Origin: Persicaria tinctoria
Taxonomy: Eukaryota; Streptophyta; Magnoliopsida; Caryophyllales; Polygonaceae
Direction: 5' to 3'
NCBI GenBank assembly: GCA_037127255.1
Contig: JBANSL010000002.1
Coordinates: 9,592,001 to 9,656,000 of the forward strand
DNA: 64,000 bases
Below the pieces are notes generated by a model. The model saw nothing but the letters and a program-made list of their open reading frames with translations. It was not told the origin of the DNA and searched no databases. Positions 1 to 10,856 of the stretch are shown in pieces; the stretch's first letter is position 1, and each line of letters begins with the position of its first letter. A program made the translations under genes and the position numbers.

Positions 1-146
1 ACATCTGCCAATATGGTCTGATCAGGTGAAAATGCAAATGGCCACCGCACCTTCTCGAGGAAAAGCGATATAACGAGTTCATGTTTGGCATCCAGAGAAT
101 GATTCCTGATGGTGCTACTCCATGCTCTCGGATCGCATGCCTTCAT
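1..146 (-). CDS. Pentatricopeptide repeat protein, N-terminal end (partial at left edge)
   Basis: An open frame starts at an ATG (complement of 144-146) and runs off the left edge after 48 codons. The translation begins MKACDPRAWSSTIRNH and continues through a segment ending SPDQTILADV. This is the layout of the first PPR unit in PLS-class plant PPR proteins: an Asp-Pro-x-x-Trp-x-x-x-Ile-Arg start, then a helix, then Pro-Asp at the repeat end. Such proteins bind RNA in chloroplasts or mitochondria. The gene is divergent from the MIF-like gene at 670, with about 520 bp between the starts. No organelle targeting peptide is visible, so the true start could lie upstream. The family call rests on remembered resemblance of one repeat and is moderate. 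Confidence 0.5.
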   Translation of the reverse strand, partial: MKACDPRAWSSTIRNHSLDAKHELVISLFLEKVRWPFAFSPDQTILAD

Positions 147-576
147 GACCCAACAATCAATTGAACAGTAACTGACTTTTCAGAACATGATCACATCTCA
201 TCACCCACATAGAATGATTGCATAATAACCCCAAACCATATTAGAAGAAAAATTGAACGAAAAACATGGCTTCAGGGCGTTCTTTAAAGTGGGGACTTTT
301 CACAAACACTTGGTGGGCGTGGTGTGAACTCTGCACACTAATGAAGTCAGCTACTTCAGAGTCAGTAACAAACCCTATCTAAACATATGAATGGGGGAAC
401 TCTACCAAAAGAAACCAGAGATGAACAATCTGTGCTTTGTCAAATACAAGGGAAAGCAAGAGATTGGCGCGCAACCGCCCGACAACGGTCCCCAGAGGCC
501 CAGAGTGTATGGATGGTAAAAAAAGTTAGGGTTGGATTTGTCAAAGAACAAAGGGCAAAATTGGAATTCCCGGCGA
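147..576. other. Divergent intergenic region
   Basis: This stretch lies between the PPR-like and MIF-like start codons, so it probably carries both promoters. Open frames of about 60-120 codons cross it on both strands but show no family resemblance and overlap the TATA box, so I treat them as chance. Confidence 0.5.
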
Positions 577-584
577 TATAAAAG
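577..584 (+). promoter_or_regulatory. TATA box of the MIF-like gene
   Basis: TATAAAAG lies 86 bp upstream of the MIF-like ATG at 670. It is an exact match to the plant consensus and at a suitable distance for a short 5' leader. Confidence 0.7.
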
Positions 585-669
585 GAGGGGTAGAGTCCAG
601 AGTCGAGGAAGATAAGTAGATAACATAACAGAGCAGTTGTCGGTGGTGGGTGAAGAAGCAAGTTTGAAA

Positions 670-1971
670 ATGCCGTGCCTAACCCTCTCCACCAACGTCT
701 CCCTCGAAGGCGTCGACACCTCCTCCGTCCTCTCTGAAGCGTCTTCCTCCATCGCCCAGATCCTCGGCAAGCCTGAAAATGTATCCCTTTCCCTCTCTCT
801 CTTTCTTTCTGTGTCTACCTTACGGATTCCATTTCTGTTTCTGATTAGGGTTTAGCCATCTCTTTTTTCCCCGCTTAATATACACCCTTTGCTCTTCCGA
901 TTGTTTAATTTCCTGCCATTCCACTCCAGATTGCTTATGACTGGTTCCCCCATTTGCTCTACATCTTTCCGTTTCTGTTTTACCCGCACATTTTGTACGA
1001 GTTAGGGTTTACGATGTTCAGTTTCTCGCGTTGTGGAAAATTTTGGGGGAATTTTATTATAGAATCAATTTGCCTGGGCGAAATCATAATCATATTGACA
1101 TGCGTATGTTGAATTTCATAAAATCAACTTCCCTAGGTCAGAGGCAAAGAACCGGCATTTGATGGCCAGTTTCTGATTTTGTAGACACAGACATTTGCAT
1201 TCCTTCTGCATTTTCTCAACCTTATCGTTTTGTTTTGTATCTATATACTTCCCGTGCCAAACACCGATATCAGATATCAAGGGCTGATATCTGATATCTG
1301 ATAGACTGATATCGATACCAAACGACCCCTTAATGGCTGTCGTCTTCCCTACTTGAACCACCTGTAATCTTCTTACGGTTTCGTGTGAAATGCAGTATGT
1401 CATGGTTTTGTTGAAGGGATCAGTGCCAGTTGCTTTTGGTGGGACTGAAGAGCCGGCTGCATATGGAGAGCTTGTATCGATTGGAGGCCTCACCCCTGCT
1501 ATAAACAAGAAACTGAGTGCTGCAGTCGCCTCGATCCTCGAGAGCAAGCTGTCTGTTCCGAAATCGCGGTTCTACCTTAACTTTTCTCAAGTCCAGGCAA
1601 GACATCTGCACTATCTTATTCATCTAGTAGAAGTAGAAGATGCACCACTTCGATGCACATTATTGCTTATCATGATTCCTGTTTGTTTAGGCTCGTCCAA
1701 GTCAAGAATACGCTCAATGTTTACATGCTTTACACCAACTCTAGCTCATGTAAACGCATCCTCGCTGTCCCAAATCCCAATTGTCGTGTTTAGAGATCTG
1801 ACTTGTTTCCTGCCTATTTTTGTTTGTATTTAGAGCAAGTATGGGACTCAATGAAGCTAATTTTCGACATGAATTTTGTTTTCTGCCTGTTGTGTGTTCT
1901 CAATGATGTCGTTAATGCATATGCTTTTCTTGCAGGGATCAAATTTCGGGTGGAATGGCTCTACTTTCTAG
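670..1971 (+). CDS. MIF/D-dopachrome tautomerase-like protein (plant MDL family)
   Basis: Three exons (670-780, 1396-1596, 1936-1971) join in phase to give 115 residues, the usual length for plant MIF/MDL proteins. The protein starts Met-Pro, and Pro2 becomes the catalytic N-terminal proline after Met removal. The central segment has GSVPVAFGGTEEPAAYGEL, then SIGGL and LSVPKSRFYL, and the C-terminus ends GWNGSTF, all family hallmarks. The family has a tautomerase fold. Plant members are cytosolic or peroxisomal and their physiological substrate is unsettled. Intron 1 is GT-AG (781-1395). Intron 2 (1597-1935) has a GC donor in the context CAG/GCAAGA and a TGCAG acceptor. No other splice choice restores the conserved C-terminus. 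Confidence 0.93.
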
Positions 1972-2598
1972 GCTCAATTGTAAGTTGGGTACCTTATTGA
2001 ACCTTCACTCGTGCCCCTACTGGATCTAGTACTTGTCGGAGAAACCATGTCTTGTTTGATAATTCCATTATCGGTGATGTAATAGTGGAAACTGGTGTCG
2101 ACTTTGTTTCTAGCCTAAACATTTCCCTAATCTATATGGCGCAACGTAATAACTCAACCGTTGCTGCTTTGAAATTTGGAATGGTTCATATGTCAGATGG
2201 TGTTGATTTGTGAGTTATGTTCATGAGTTAACCAATCTCAGTTTGCTTTATCTTTCTCCTATATGTGCTTGACCCTCTGAATTTAAACCCCATGATGGGT
2301 TAGATTAGAGGGTTATATAGCTCATCTGAGCAATGCTTATTTTAGGGCTATATAGCTCAATTGTAAGAGAGAAATTTCGGAGGTTCAGTGATTCAATAGG
2401 TACCTGATTCAGGGTTGAAATTGAAAATCACAGTTAATAGATCTGTGCTCTCTCTCTCTTTTAATTTGCTTATGTTTTTGATCTTTGATTACATTGTTTG
2501 ATTTGATGTGAATGATGAGATTTTCACTCATTTTATTGGCATTCATCCTCATATCATCAAGCTGTTTGCTGCTTCTTGTTTATGCCTAAGAATGGAAT
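1972..2598. other. MIF-like 3' region and intergenic DNA
   Basis: This holds the presumed 3' UTR of the MIF-like gene and spacer before the convergent UGT gene. I see no gene, RNA or terminal-repeat structure. A nearly repeated TATAGCTCA phrase near 2315-2355 is the only local pattern. Confidence 0.5.
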
Positions 2599-4170
2599 TC
2601 AGATATCTGGAGATGTTGCAGGCTTTTTAGTTCCTCCCATTGCTCTAATTTCGTCGATGAGCCGGTCTAGATTGCAATAAGATGTCCCTCCTTGAGTGAC
2701 ACTTTTCCTAACCGAATGCGAAAATGCAGCCACTGAAGTCTGCAGCTCATCCTTGATACTTTCCATCATATCAGTAACCATCTTCTGCACAGTCTCCCTG
2801 TGACACCTATCTTTCATGTCGAGCCCAACCTTCCACTCCTCACCCACATACCGGCTGTTCACTTGCTGGTCTGCGAAGAATGGCCAGCAAACCATTGGCA
2901 CCCCAGCCGCTATGGCCTCCAGGGTCGAGTTCCACCCACTGTGCGTCAAGAATCCACCAATGGCTGGGTGGGCCAGAACCACCTCCTGTGGTGCCCAGCC
3001 GATCATGTAGCCTCTCTCCTTGGTGCCGTGTAGTATCTCTGGGTCGGTAGTGTGGACCGGATCCTTCTCTGTGACGGAGTCAGGCCGAATGACCCATAGG
3101 AAGTACTTGTTGCTCAGGACCAAACCAGCCCAAAACTCCATTACCTGTTCCTTGCTGAGTGTTGTTATACTCCCAAAGCTAACATAGACGACTGACTTCT
3201 TCGGCTTGTCGTCTAGCCACTCGATGCAGCTCCTGTCTACTTCCCATAAGCTGTTGATTGACATACCACTTGGTGTGATGTTGGAGGTTGCGTTTCTTTC
3301 GAGTTTGTAGTCCAACTGGGCGTGGAGGGGTCCAATCGGATAGAGGTTAGGGCAGCAGTGGGTGCGTATGAGGGCGAGTATGGGACCTTCTAGCTCTTCA
3401 AAAGTGTTAAGGATGAGCGAGGCGGCTCGTTGCGTCCTTCGAGTCTCAGCGGTGACACGCTGGAAGTGTGAATCATTAACCTCCTTAACTCTGCAGAAGC
3501 TTGGGAGGTCTCGGTATCGAAGGAATGCCTCCATCCCAGGTACGCCCTTCACCAGCTCGTTCAAGTCGTCATCTTTCAGTTATATGCAAGTATTAGGAAT
3601 CAAGTCTTTCTGAAACCAATTGACAATAAGAGGAGTATATATGACTTTTTTTTTACCTTCGAAAGGGATCTGTCCCGCCTCAACGAGGCTCGGGATGCAG
3701 AAATAGACCCAAAAGCAGCAAGCACTGATGGTTCGGAAAGCAACAACGGGCACTCCTACTTGCTCGCCAACATCATATGCATAACCAAACATGCCATCCA
3801 CAATGAAACAAGTGACCGGTGTCGTCGAATCATCCCTCAGCCTCAGGAGGATATCCAACAGGATTTTCGGTGCTGTCAACTCCAATGACCTATATACCTC
3901 ATTTGCCCGGTCACCCGACCTTGGATGATCCTCGGGGAGCCCATCGGGGATGATCTCAAACAGGAAGCCAGGGAAACGGGAGAGACGGGCCTCAATGTCG
4001 GTGTGCTGGAGGAGTCTCCGGTGGTTGTAGGCCGAGTTAAGGAAGGTTACTTTGAGGCCGGAGAGGCAAAGTAGCTCCGCGAGCTTAAGCATTGGGTTGA
4101 CATTGCCTAGCATTGGCACCGGAAACATGAGCACATGGGGAGAGACATGGCTTGGAGTTGGAGAATCCAT
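2599..4170 (-). CDS. UDP-glycosyltransferase, UGT709-like (7-deoxyloganetic acid glucosyltransferase-like)
   Basis: Two exons (complement of 3657-4170 and 2599-3572; 84-bp GT-AG intron) give 495 residues, normal for plant family-1 UGTs. The C-terminal half has a complete 44-residue PSPG box (W364 to Gln407, starting WAPQEVV and containing HSGWNSTLE and ending FFADQQ), which binds the UDP-sugar; the terminal Gln favours UDP-glucose. The N-terminus (HVLMFPVPMLGNVNPMLKL, then AELLCLSGLKVTFLNS) resembles the UGT709 group that glucosylates iridoids such as 7-deoxyloganetic acid. The catalytic His normally found in the Q-G-H motif is Asn23 here, and the preceding Gln is Leu21. The partner Asp125 is kept (FIVDGMFG). 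The frame is intact, so it looks like a maintained gene with altered or lost O-glucosylation chemistry. Subfamily placement is tentative. Confidence 0.88.
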
Positions 4171-5470
4171 AGGCGAAACAGAAAAAAAGGCTGTGGACCA
4201 GAGAGTTTTGATTCAAGAAGATGAATCATTTTTGGTGCCTTTGTGCATTATTAGAGCTGCAATTTAGTGGGTTTCCATTCACAACTATCACAAGTGCTTG
4301 CTGCTTTTTTACAGTTTGGAGATTTAAAAACCAAAAAAAAAAAACACTAATGTAATTATGATTATTAAATTCTACATCATTGAATAGATCTATGGATTGT
4401 TATTACTTTAATTCTCACACTAGCTCACTAGGACATGCCATTCTATGTGGCATTATTGAAAGTCTCTATTCCACGTGGCGAACATGCCATGTCAACTACC
4501 TACTTCTCCGTCACTAAATGAACCAATAAAAAATCTCTCAGTTGTGAATTAGTCTTTGTCATCCACCACATCACTCACCATCTTGCTGCGCAACCCCACT
4601 ATCTCACTAACCAACATATTATTTTAACCACCACATCCCGACTAAGCACCCGACTAACCCCAGTATTCATGTAAAAAAATCATATATATATATATTTTTT
4701 AAAATTGTTTTCTAATTGTTTTATTTATTTATTATTAATCTCTTTCTTTTTATTTTTTCAAATTATTTTTATATCTCCTAATTTAAAACCTATAATATGT
4801 GGGTAAGATTACAACTAATAAATCTTTTAAATTGATAAATTTTAATCAACCCGAGCCTACGGGGCGGATTTCAAATGAGAGGGTGCAATCACGAACAACT
4901 CGAAGAGATTGTTGGGTTGGCTGGAAAATGAGAGTGGTGGTGCAAAGCTCATCTTCACTACAAGTATAAATAGACGATGGTTGGTGGTGTAAGAATGTTG
5001 ACTCCGAGTACAACGACAAGGTCGCGTAATTAAGCAAAATTTGGAAGTCATAATGTACGCACCTTTTTCCCGCACCAGAATGTTGACTCCAGGTACGAGA
5101 ATTTCTATTTCCAACACACCTTCACCTACTCCGGTTCCCTATACATTTTTATCGTTTTCTATTTTAGTCATTTTTTTACTCATAGATGGATCTTCCATTC
5201 TTCCTTGCCGATGTTGCCATACATTTTTCATTCACATTTCATTGTTACCACTTTGTTTCATGTCAAACACTTTGTTGTGACTTTCGGACATCATTTGCAT
5301 GGTTTTGATTGTTTGGTGAAAAATTGTGTTTCTGGTCACTTACCATCATACTTAGTTATTCGAATTGAGATTAATGAAATAACGGTGGGTCATCCGACGT
5401 GGGGGGCAACGCACGCCCAAGCGCAAACGCGCTAACCAAGCCGAGCACACAAGCCGGGTGGGGTTTCATC
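4171..5470. other. UGT upstream region and AT-rich intergenic DNA
   Basis: The UGT promoter should lie just right of 4170, but I see no convincing TATA box. The rest is AT-rich with short A/T runs. From about 5385 to 5510 is a GC-richer segment (complement contains AAGCCGGTGGGCTACC) that resembles the leader or LTR region of a different LTR retrotransposon. It abuts the truncated Copia fragment. No gene is recognised. Confidence 0.4.
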
Positions 5471-6592
5471 CTAAAACCAATTGGTGTTAGGTGGGGTAGC
5501 CCACCGGCTTATATGCAAAGCTTGGATACAATTTCTAACCAGGAAATAGCGGACAAAACCAAGATCCTTGATGGTGAAAGTAGCATGGAGTTGCTGCTTC
5601 GTGAAGAGAATGTACTCCTCGTCTGAACCCGTGATAAGCAAGTCATCGACGTAGACAACAGCAATTGTCTGGCCTTGATCAGCATCTCGAATAAACAGAG
5701 AGTAGTCCAATTTGGATTGCCTGAATCCCAACTGGACAAGAAAGCGAGACAACTCTAAATTCCATTGGCAGGAGGCCTGTTTGAGGTCATATAAGCTGCG
5801 CTGTAGCTTGCAAACTTGGCCTGGAGCACCTTTGAAGAATCCATCTGGGGGTTTCATGAACACTTCCTCATCGAGGAACCCATGGAGAAAAGCGTTGTTG
5901 ATATCCAGTTGATGAACATTCCATGCCTTTGAAGTGGCAAGAGCTATGACTAAGCGCACAGTGGTGAGCTTGGCAACTGGGGAGAACGTGAGCTTATAAT
6001 CTTTGTCTTTAATTTGGGTGAAACCCTTTGCTACAAGCCTCGCCTTGAACCTTTCTACAGATCCATCTGGCTTGAATTTGATTTTAAAAATCCATTTAGA
6101 CCCAACTGCCTTTTTATTAGGAGGAAGGTATGTGATGACCCAGGTACCATTTTGTTCCAAGGCATCCACTTCCTTTTGCATAGCCTCAACCCAGCGTGGG
6201 TCCTTCATTGCTTCTCTGAAGGAAGATGGTTCCTTGATGGATAGAACATTGTGCAAGGAGGCTACATAATCAGTAGAATATTCAGATAGATCAAGGAGAG
6301 AGGTGACCATGAATGATGCAGATTGGCTGGAAGTGGAGAGAGTGGGGCAATGGAAATCAGCAAGGCCATGAGGAGCATGCCTTACTCTAGTGGACTGTCT
6401 AGAGGGAACCACTTGAGCCTGTGGAACAACAACAGATTCAGAACTGGCACTAGAGGGGCCCACACTAGGAGAGCTATGTGCATTTGAGGAAGCAATGGTG
6501 TCGTCTGCTATCATCTGGTCCCCAATACTGGTGTCAGGTGAAACAGTGGGAGCTATAGGGACCACAATGTCATCAAAACAGGGATTCACCAA
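5471..6592 (-). pseudogene. Ty1/Copia reverse transcriptase fragment (internally deleted element)
   Basis: A 373-codon frame carries the Copia RT core: EAMQKEVDALEQNGTW, then GSKWIFKIKFKPDGSVERFK and ARLVAKGFTQ, LDINNAFLHG, SLYDLKQA, and the catalytic box VVYVDDLLITG. It stops soon after KDLGFVRYF, before the rest of RT and all of RNase H. The N-terminal part (to about residue 90) is the usual low-complexity linker ahead of RT. Gag, protease and integrase are absent: the primer-binding site and LTR lie within 110 bp upstream of this frame. It is therefore the relic of a deletion derivative. The left breakpoint (about 5470-5510) runs into unrelated LTR-like sequence. Confidence 0.9.
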
Positions 6593-6687
6593 AGGTAATT
6601 GCCAGTTGCGATTGACGAATCAATGCCTTAAGACCGGCTAGCCAATTAGACCAGGAATCCAAACCACATCGCACCATGCCGAACCTC

Positions 6688-6700
6688 GGCTCTGATACCA
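6688..6700 (-). other. Copia primer-binding site (initiator tRNA-Met)
   Basis: On the minus strand the sequence reads TGGTATCAGAGCC, complementary to the 3' end of plant initiator tRNA-Met. It sits two bases inside the LTR end, as in Copia elements. Confidence 0.85.
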
Positions 6701-6702
6701 TA

Positions 6703-6982
6703 TGAAGAACCTGTGCAAGGTTCAACAATTGAGAACAGAAGAGAAAACTATGGAAGAGAATCTGTGTTTGTTTATTGCTCAACTGAACTTGTTGTTACAG
6801 GGAGCTACAACCTCCTATTTATACACCTTAGATTGTAACTGCCGAAGTGATCTCACCCATACACGTGTCCATCAGTTTCCCGCCTAAATCACCTAACTGG
6901 ATAGGCCTAAGTGCAGTGTTGAAGTGCAGTGTAGCTCCTAGAGTTCCCATAAGATTCTAGGATCGGATCATAAATTCCTACA
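6703..6982 (-). mobile_element. 5' LTR of the deleted Copia element
   Basis: The 280-bp segment reads TG...CA on the minus strand (TGTAGGAATT to GGTTCTTCA) and is followed directly by the primer-binding site. No matching 3' LTR was found on the left side, which agrees with truncation of the element there. Confidence 0.7.
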
Positions 6983-7091
6983 AATAAATTAAAAAGAAAG
7001 TATATGATATAATTAAAATAAATCATCCCAAAAAATTACACCGATTTAAAAACTAAAAAAAATCACATATTGTCGTATGTTCATACTTAGG

Positions 7092-7399
7092 GCTCGTTTG
7101 TTTAGATAACAAGGGAATGGAAAGATAAGGTATTAAATTTTACACATAAAATATATATGATCATTATTTTTTGTGAGCTTGGAGGAGAGGATAGAGGGGA
7201 TTATTAGCCCATCCAAGAGGTATTAGTTACCCTACTTCAAATTAGGGAATAGGAGGATAACAAATTTGTATGAAAAATGGGAGAAGAAGGAGAATGATTA
7301 GAATAGGGATTAGGAATCAATGAATCTTAACTTAAATATGGACTATATTCATAAGGATAATCATTACATTTCTCTACCAAAAAACAAACGGGGGTTTAA
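7092..7399. mobile_element. Possible Tourist-like MITE
   Basis: The segment starts GGGCTCGTTTGTTT and ends with AAACAAACGGGGG, imperfect inverted ends typical of PIF/Harbinger MITEs. A clean 3-bp duplication is not evident. The interior is AT-rich and non-coding. Confidence 0.4.
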
Positions 7400-7724
7400 T
7401 AGTGTATACTTCATAATTTATTTACTTTTTTGGAAAGCAACATACTTCATAATCTAATAATAGGACAAATTAGGACCAAAAAAAAAAGGACAAATTAGAA
7501 TAAACCAACATGAACATCCCTTCTTTAGAACAAAAAAAAAACCCAACATACTTCATAATCTAAAAACAGGTTGAATTAAAAAAAAAGGATTATTTGAGCA
7601 TGGGCGATGGGCCAGATCCTGTAATACGGAGTAATACCCTTTAATCATTTGAGAATGGGGCTGCAAATCTTTGTCAGATTATCCAATCATTCACACACTA
7701 ACTATTCACACAAATACACAATAA

Positions 7725-8074
7725 GGGCTCGTTGGTTCAATGTGGTAATTGAAATTCCCGGGAAGTTATTTCATGGGAATTGAATTCCTATGAAGTCTAA
7801 TTCACGGGAATTGTGAAAATATGTTTGGTTAAATTTTTAGTTTAAAGGATTAAATAGGGGAATTGAGAATTTTTAAATAGAAAATGGGGAAATTGCAACT
7901 TACCTAGGGAGGAGTAGGTAAGTTAAATTCCTATGAAATGGAGGAATTGAACTTCCTGGGAATTTAACTTCTTGGGTTTTTCTGTGGAAAAAAATTCAAC
8001 CAAACACCTATATTTTAGCTACTTTCTGGGTTTTTGTACTTCCTGGGTTTTTCCATTGCCAACCAAACGAACCC
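7725..8074. mobile_element. Tourist-type MITE with TAA duplication
   Basis: The ends GGGCTCGTTGGTT and AACCAAACGAACCC are inverted, and the element is flanked on both sides by TAA, the PIF/Harbinger target duplication. Its 350-bp interior repeats short phrases such as CCTGGGTTTTT and GGGAATTGAA and is non-coding. A run of about 25 A follows at 8083. Confidence 0.7.
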
Positions 8075-8284
8075 TAACTCACAAAAAAAAAAAAAAAAAA
8101 AAAAAAGCTCCGATTTTATTTCAATGAAAACTAGTGGGAAGAACAAGATGGAATTTACATACTACCAGAGAACAATACCCGGAGCTTAGTTTCCATCAAA
8201 TGGAGATGTTACAAGCACAATAACAAAATGCTAAAATGATCAAATGCGCGCGCAGAATCAAGTGTAACTGTGTAAGTCCCGGTA

Positions 8285-10233
8285 TTAGGGGGAGGTTCGA
8301 GTGAACCTATAGGAGGCATAAGACAGTGTACCCAGGCTCCAGCTACGATGAACAAGCTCTGATTTCGGGTTTCCACCAGCAGCACCGATGGCTACGTGCA
8401 ATGGATAGAAGTGGTCTGGCCACGGATGAGCTGTTTTCGCATGGGGTGCTTTCTGGTCCCAGAGATTCACTTCGTCAAACCTTCAAAGAAGGCAATCAAA
8501 ATTCATTATAAACACATCAACAACAATATCAATATGGGCATGATCAGAATCAGAACTCCAGAGTGATACATGCTATTTTGGAAAGGGGAAGGAAACCAAT
8601 TCAACTTCTTCAAGCACAAGATCACACGCAAGAACCAAATCTTTCACCTACTTAGCATTTTTAAAATCACGACTGTGTTAAGAAGAAATTGGAGAAAGTA
8701 CCTTTGATTCACCAGTGAATCTTCCAGCCAATTATCAAACTCAGCAGCCCACACGGGAGGAGTTGGATCATGCATCTGAAGCTTTCTCAAGTTATGTGTG
8801 GCACTCCCAGAACCGAAAACAAGAACACCTTCACCCATCAAAGGAGTAAGTGCCTTTCCCATGTTGTAATGGTAAGTGCCATCCCTTTGTGTTTGGACAG
8901 ATAGCTGACATACGGGGATATCAGCCTCCGGATACATAAGCATGAGGGGGACCCAAGCACCATGATCAAGCCCACGTTTTTTGTCCACATGAACACGGTC
9001 AAATCCAGATTTCTCAAGAAGCTCTTTCACCCTATGAGCCAGCTCTGGAGCCCCGGGAGCTGGATACTTAATCTGACACCAGATATGGGAACACATTCAT
9101 CAGCAAATTCACCAATTTTACGACAACTGGCACTATAGTTTAGGTTGTGTTGCGGCTTTGCTAATGTACATGGTTAAATGTATTGATCACACATAAGGGG
9201 AATGAATTCATCTTGCATTGAACTGCAAGAAACTCATTCAAAGTTCAGTCTCTAAAAAGGGCCCAATATTAGCTCAATGATCATTTTCCATACTCTCCTC
9301 TGTATCACATGGTTCACATACTACCAAATTATAAACCATCATCTCTATCTTACAAAACCCACATGTAGTGGTCTAGGTGAGCTAATTTGAAAGTGATTTT
9401 TCCAAGTCATCTTTCAAACTGCATAGAAACATTCAAAGTCAATATCAGCTCAACTTGGATTCAAAGAAATGGACGATACAAGCATCCCAACAACCAAAAT
9501 TGACTAGTAAGATAACGTTCCTGAGCTACCTAACCCCAGTCTCTGATAATCTAATATGGAGTAACTAATAAATAACCAATGTGAACACATCCAATCTAGA
9601 AATTGTCAAGGTGAATCGAAGAAGCAAAAACATGACATAGATTTCCTGCAATTTCATCCCAATTCCTGTTCGCGGAATCAATTATAAGGGGGCAATTTCA
9701 GGTAGTTAGATCCGGAGGAGTTCAAAAAACATAAATTCGAAGCCTTGAAACAGAAAGAGAGATGAAATAACAACCTGATACATAGGTTTGGGGAAGCCGT
9801 AGAAATCATAGATGGTGTCAAGCGGACCTTGGACGGCGTTGACGGAGGGGACATCCGCCTCCCAGTGGCCGGAAATAACAAGAATCGCCTTAGGGCGGCG
9901 GGCGGGAAGCACCTGCTGCTTCCATCCCTGGAGGAAGTGCCTCGCCGGGAGCGACTCGTCGATCGACAGAGTCGGGGATCCGTGGGAGATGTAAAACGTG
10001 TCCCTAATCGCGGTGGGATCCGCGGCGGGGGCGCTCATCTTGAATCGCGCGGCGGATTTGGGGGAACGGGAGAGGAAGGAGGGGGGGAAGCAGGCGAAGA
10101 GGGAGATGGCCACGGCGGCGGCGAGTATGAGGGGGAGGAGGAGGCGAGGGCGGCGTCGGTGGTTGGAGCTGAGTTGACCGGGCGTCGGGGAATGGGAGGA
10201 TGGGAGTTGGTGGCGTTTGCGCGGGGGTGGCAT
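8285..10233 (-). CDS. LigB-type extradiol ring-cleavage dioxygenase (DODA-like)
   Basis: Three exons (complement of 9775-10233, 8702-9072, 8285-8480) give 341 residues from the first ATG. The core matches plant LigB/DODA proteins: [44 protein letters not shown] and [13 protein letters not shown], which supply the His residues of the Fe(II) site. The family cleaves catecholic rings. The betalain enzyme of Caryophyllales carries an HPSNxTP-type motif that is absent here, so L-DOPA cleavage for betalains is unlikely. Residues 1-65 are extra: a basic stretch, then a hydrophobic segment at about 31-50 resembling a signal anchor. The usual protein starts near Met66 (276 residues). A TATA-like box overlaps the first ATG, so the shorter start may be the real one. 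Confidence 0.9.
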
Positions 10234-10238
10234 TTATA
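10232..10238 (-). promoter_or_regulatory. TATA-like box overlapping the upstream ATG of the dioxygenase
   Basis: On the minus strand the sequence reads CTATAAATG, so TATAAAT overlaps the first possible start codon. If it works as a TATA box, transcription would start about 30 bp inside the long ORF and translation would begin at Met66 (10036-10038). Confidence 0.45.
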
Positions 10239-10354
10239 GGGCGAGAGGGAATTTGAGGAGGGAGGAGGAGATGGTCAATTATTATTCGATGCGGGTTTGG
10301 GCTGATGATGTCCATTCTCCAGTCCACCTCATCCCTTATGTCATGCATTTTACT

Positions 10355-10771
10355 TATACCCGGGCAAATGCGTGCGCGGGCCGGATTTATGACGGGTTTT
10401 ATCCGAGATTTTATCCCGTAGTTGCGGGCGCGGGTCGGACTAAACCCGCGCCACGGGTTGGAAGTCGTGTCCAAGCATGTCCGCGAATGCGGGTGCGGGT
10501 AACCCGCGGATACCCGCAAACCTAATCAATTTTTTGTTATTAAAGCTATCCTTAGCCTATTGTAATAAATTTTAATATATGTAATCAATTTTATTCAATT
10601 TTAATATATATACTTACTGTTTTTATTTGCTTTTAAATTGAATACATACAAATTTACTTTCTGTTTTTATTCTAAAAAAAATTGAATACATACATAATAT
10701 AAATACTTACTGTTTTTTAAATTGAATGTATATACCTACTGTATATGTATATATATTGCATATGTAGTACG

Positions 10772-10856
<85 letters not shown>

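Noticed and set aside
402..770. 122-codon minus-strand ORF opposite the MIF-like gene start
   Set aside because: It covers the TATA box and first exon of a clear plus-strand gene and resembles nothing known.
7092..7399. Considered as a firm Tourist element
   Set aside because: The ends match imperfectly and no 3-bp duplication could be fixed, so it was kept only as a low-confidence feature.
8285..10233. Betalain-pathway L-DOPA dioxygenase
   Set aside because: The HPSNxTP-type motif of betalain enzymes is absent (SATHNLRKL instead), so it is annotated as a general LigB-type enzyme.
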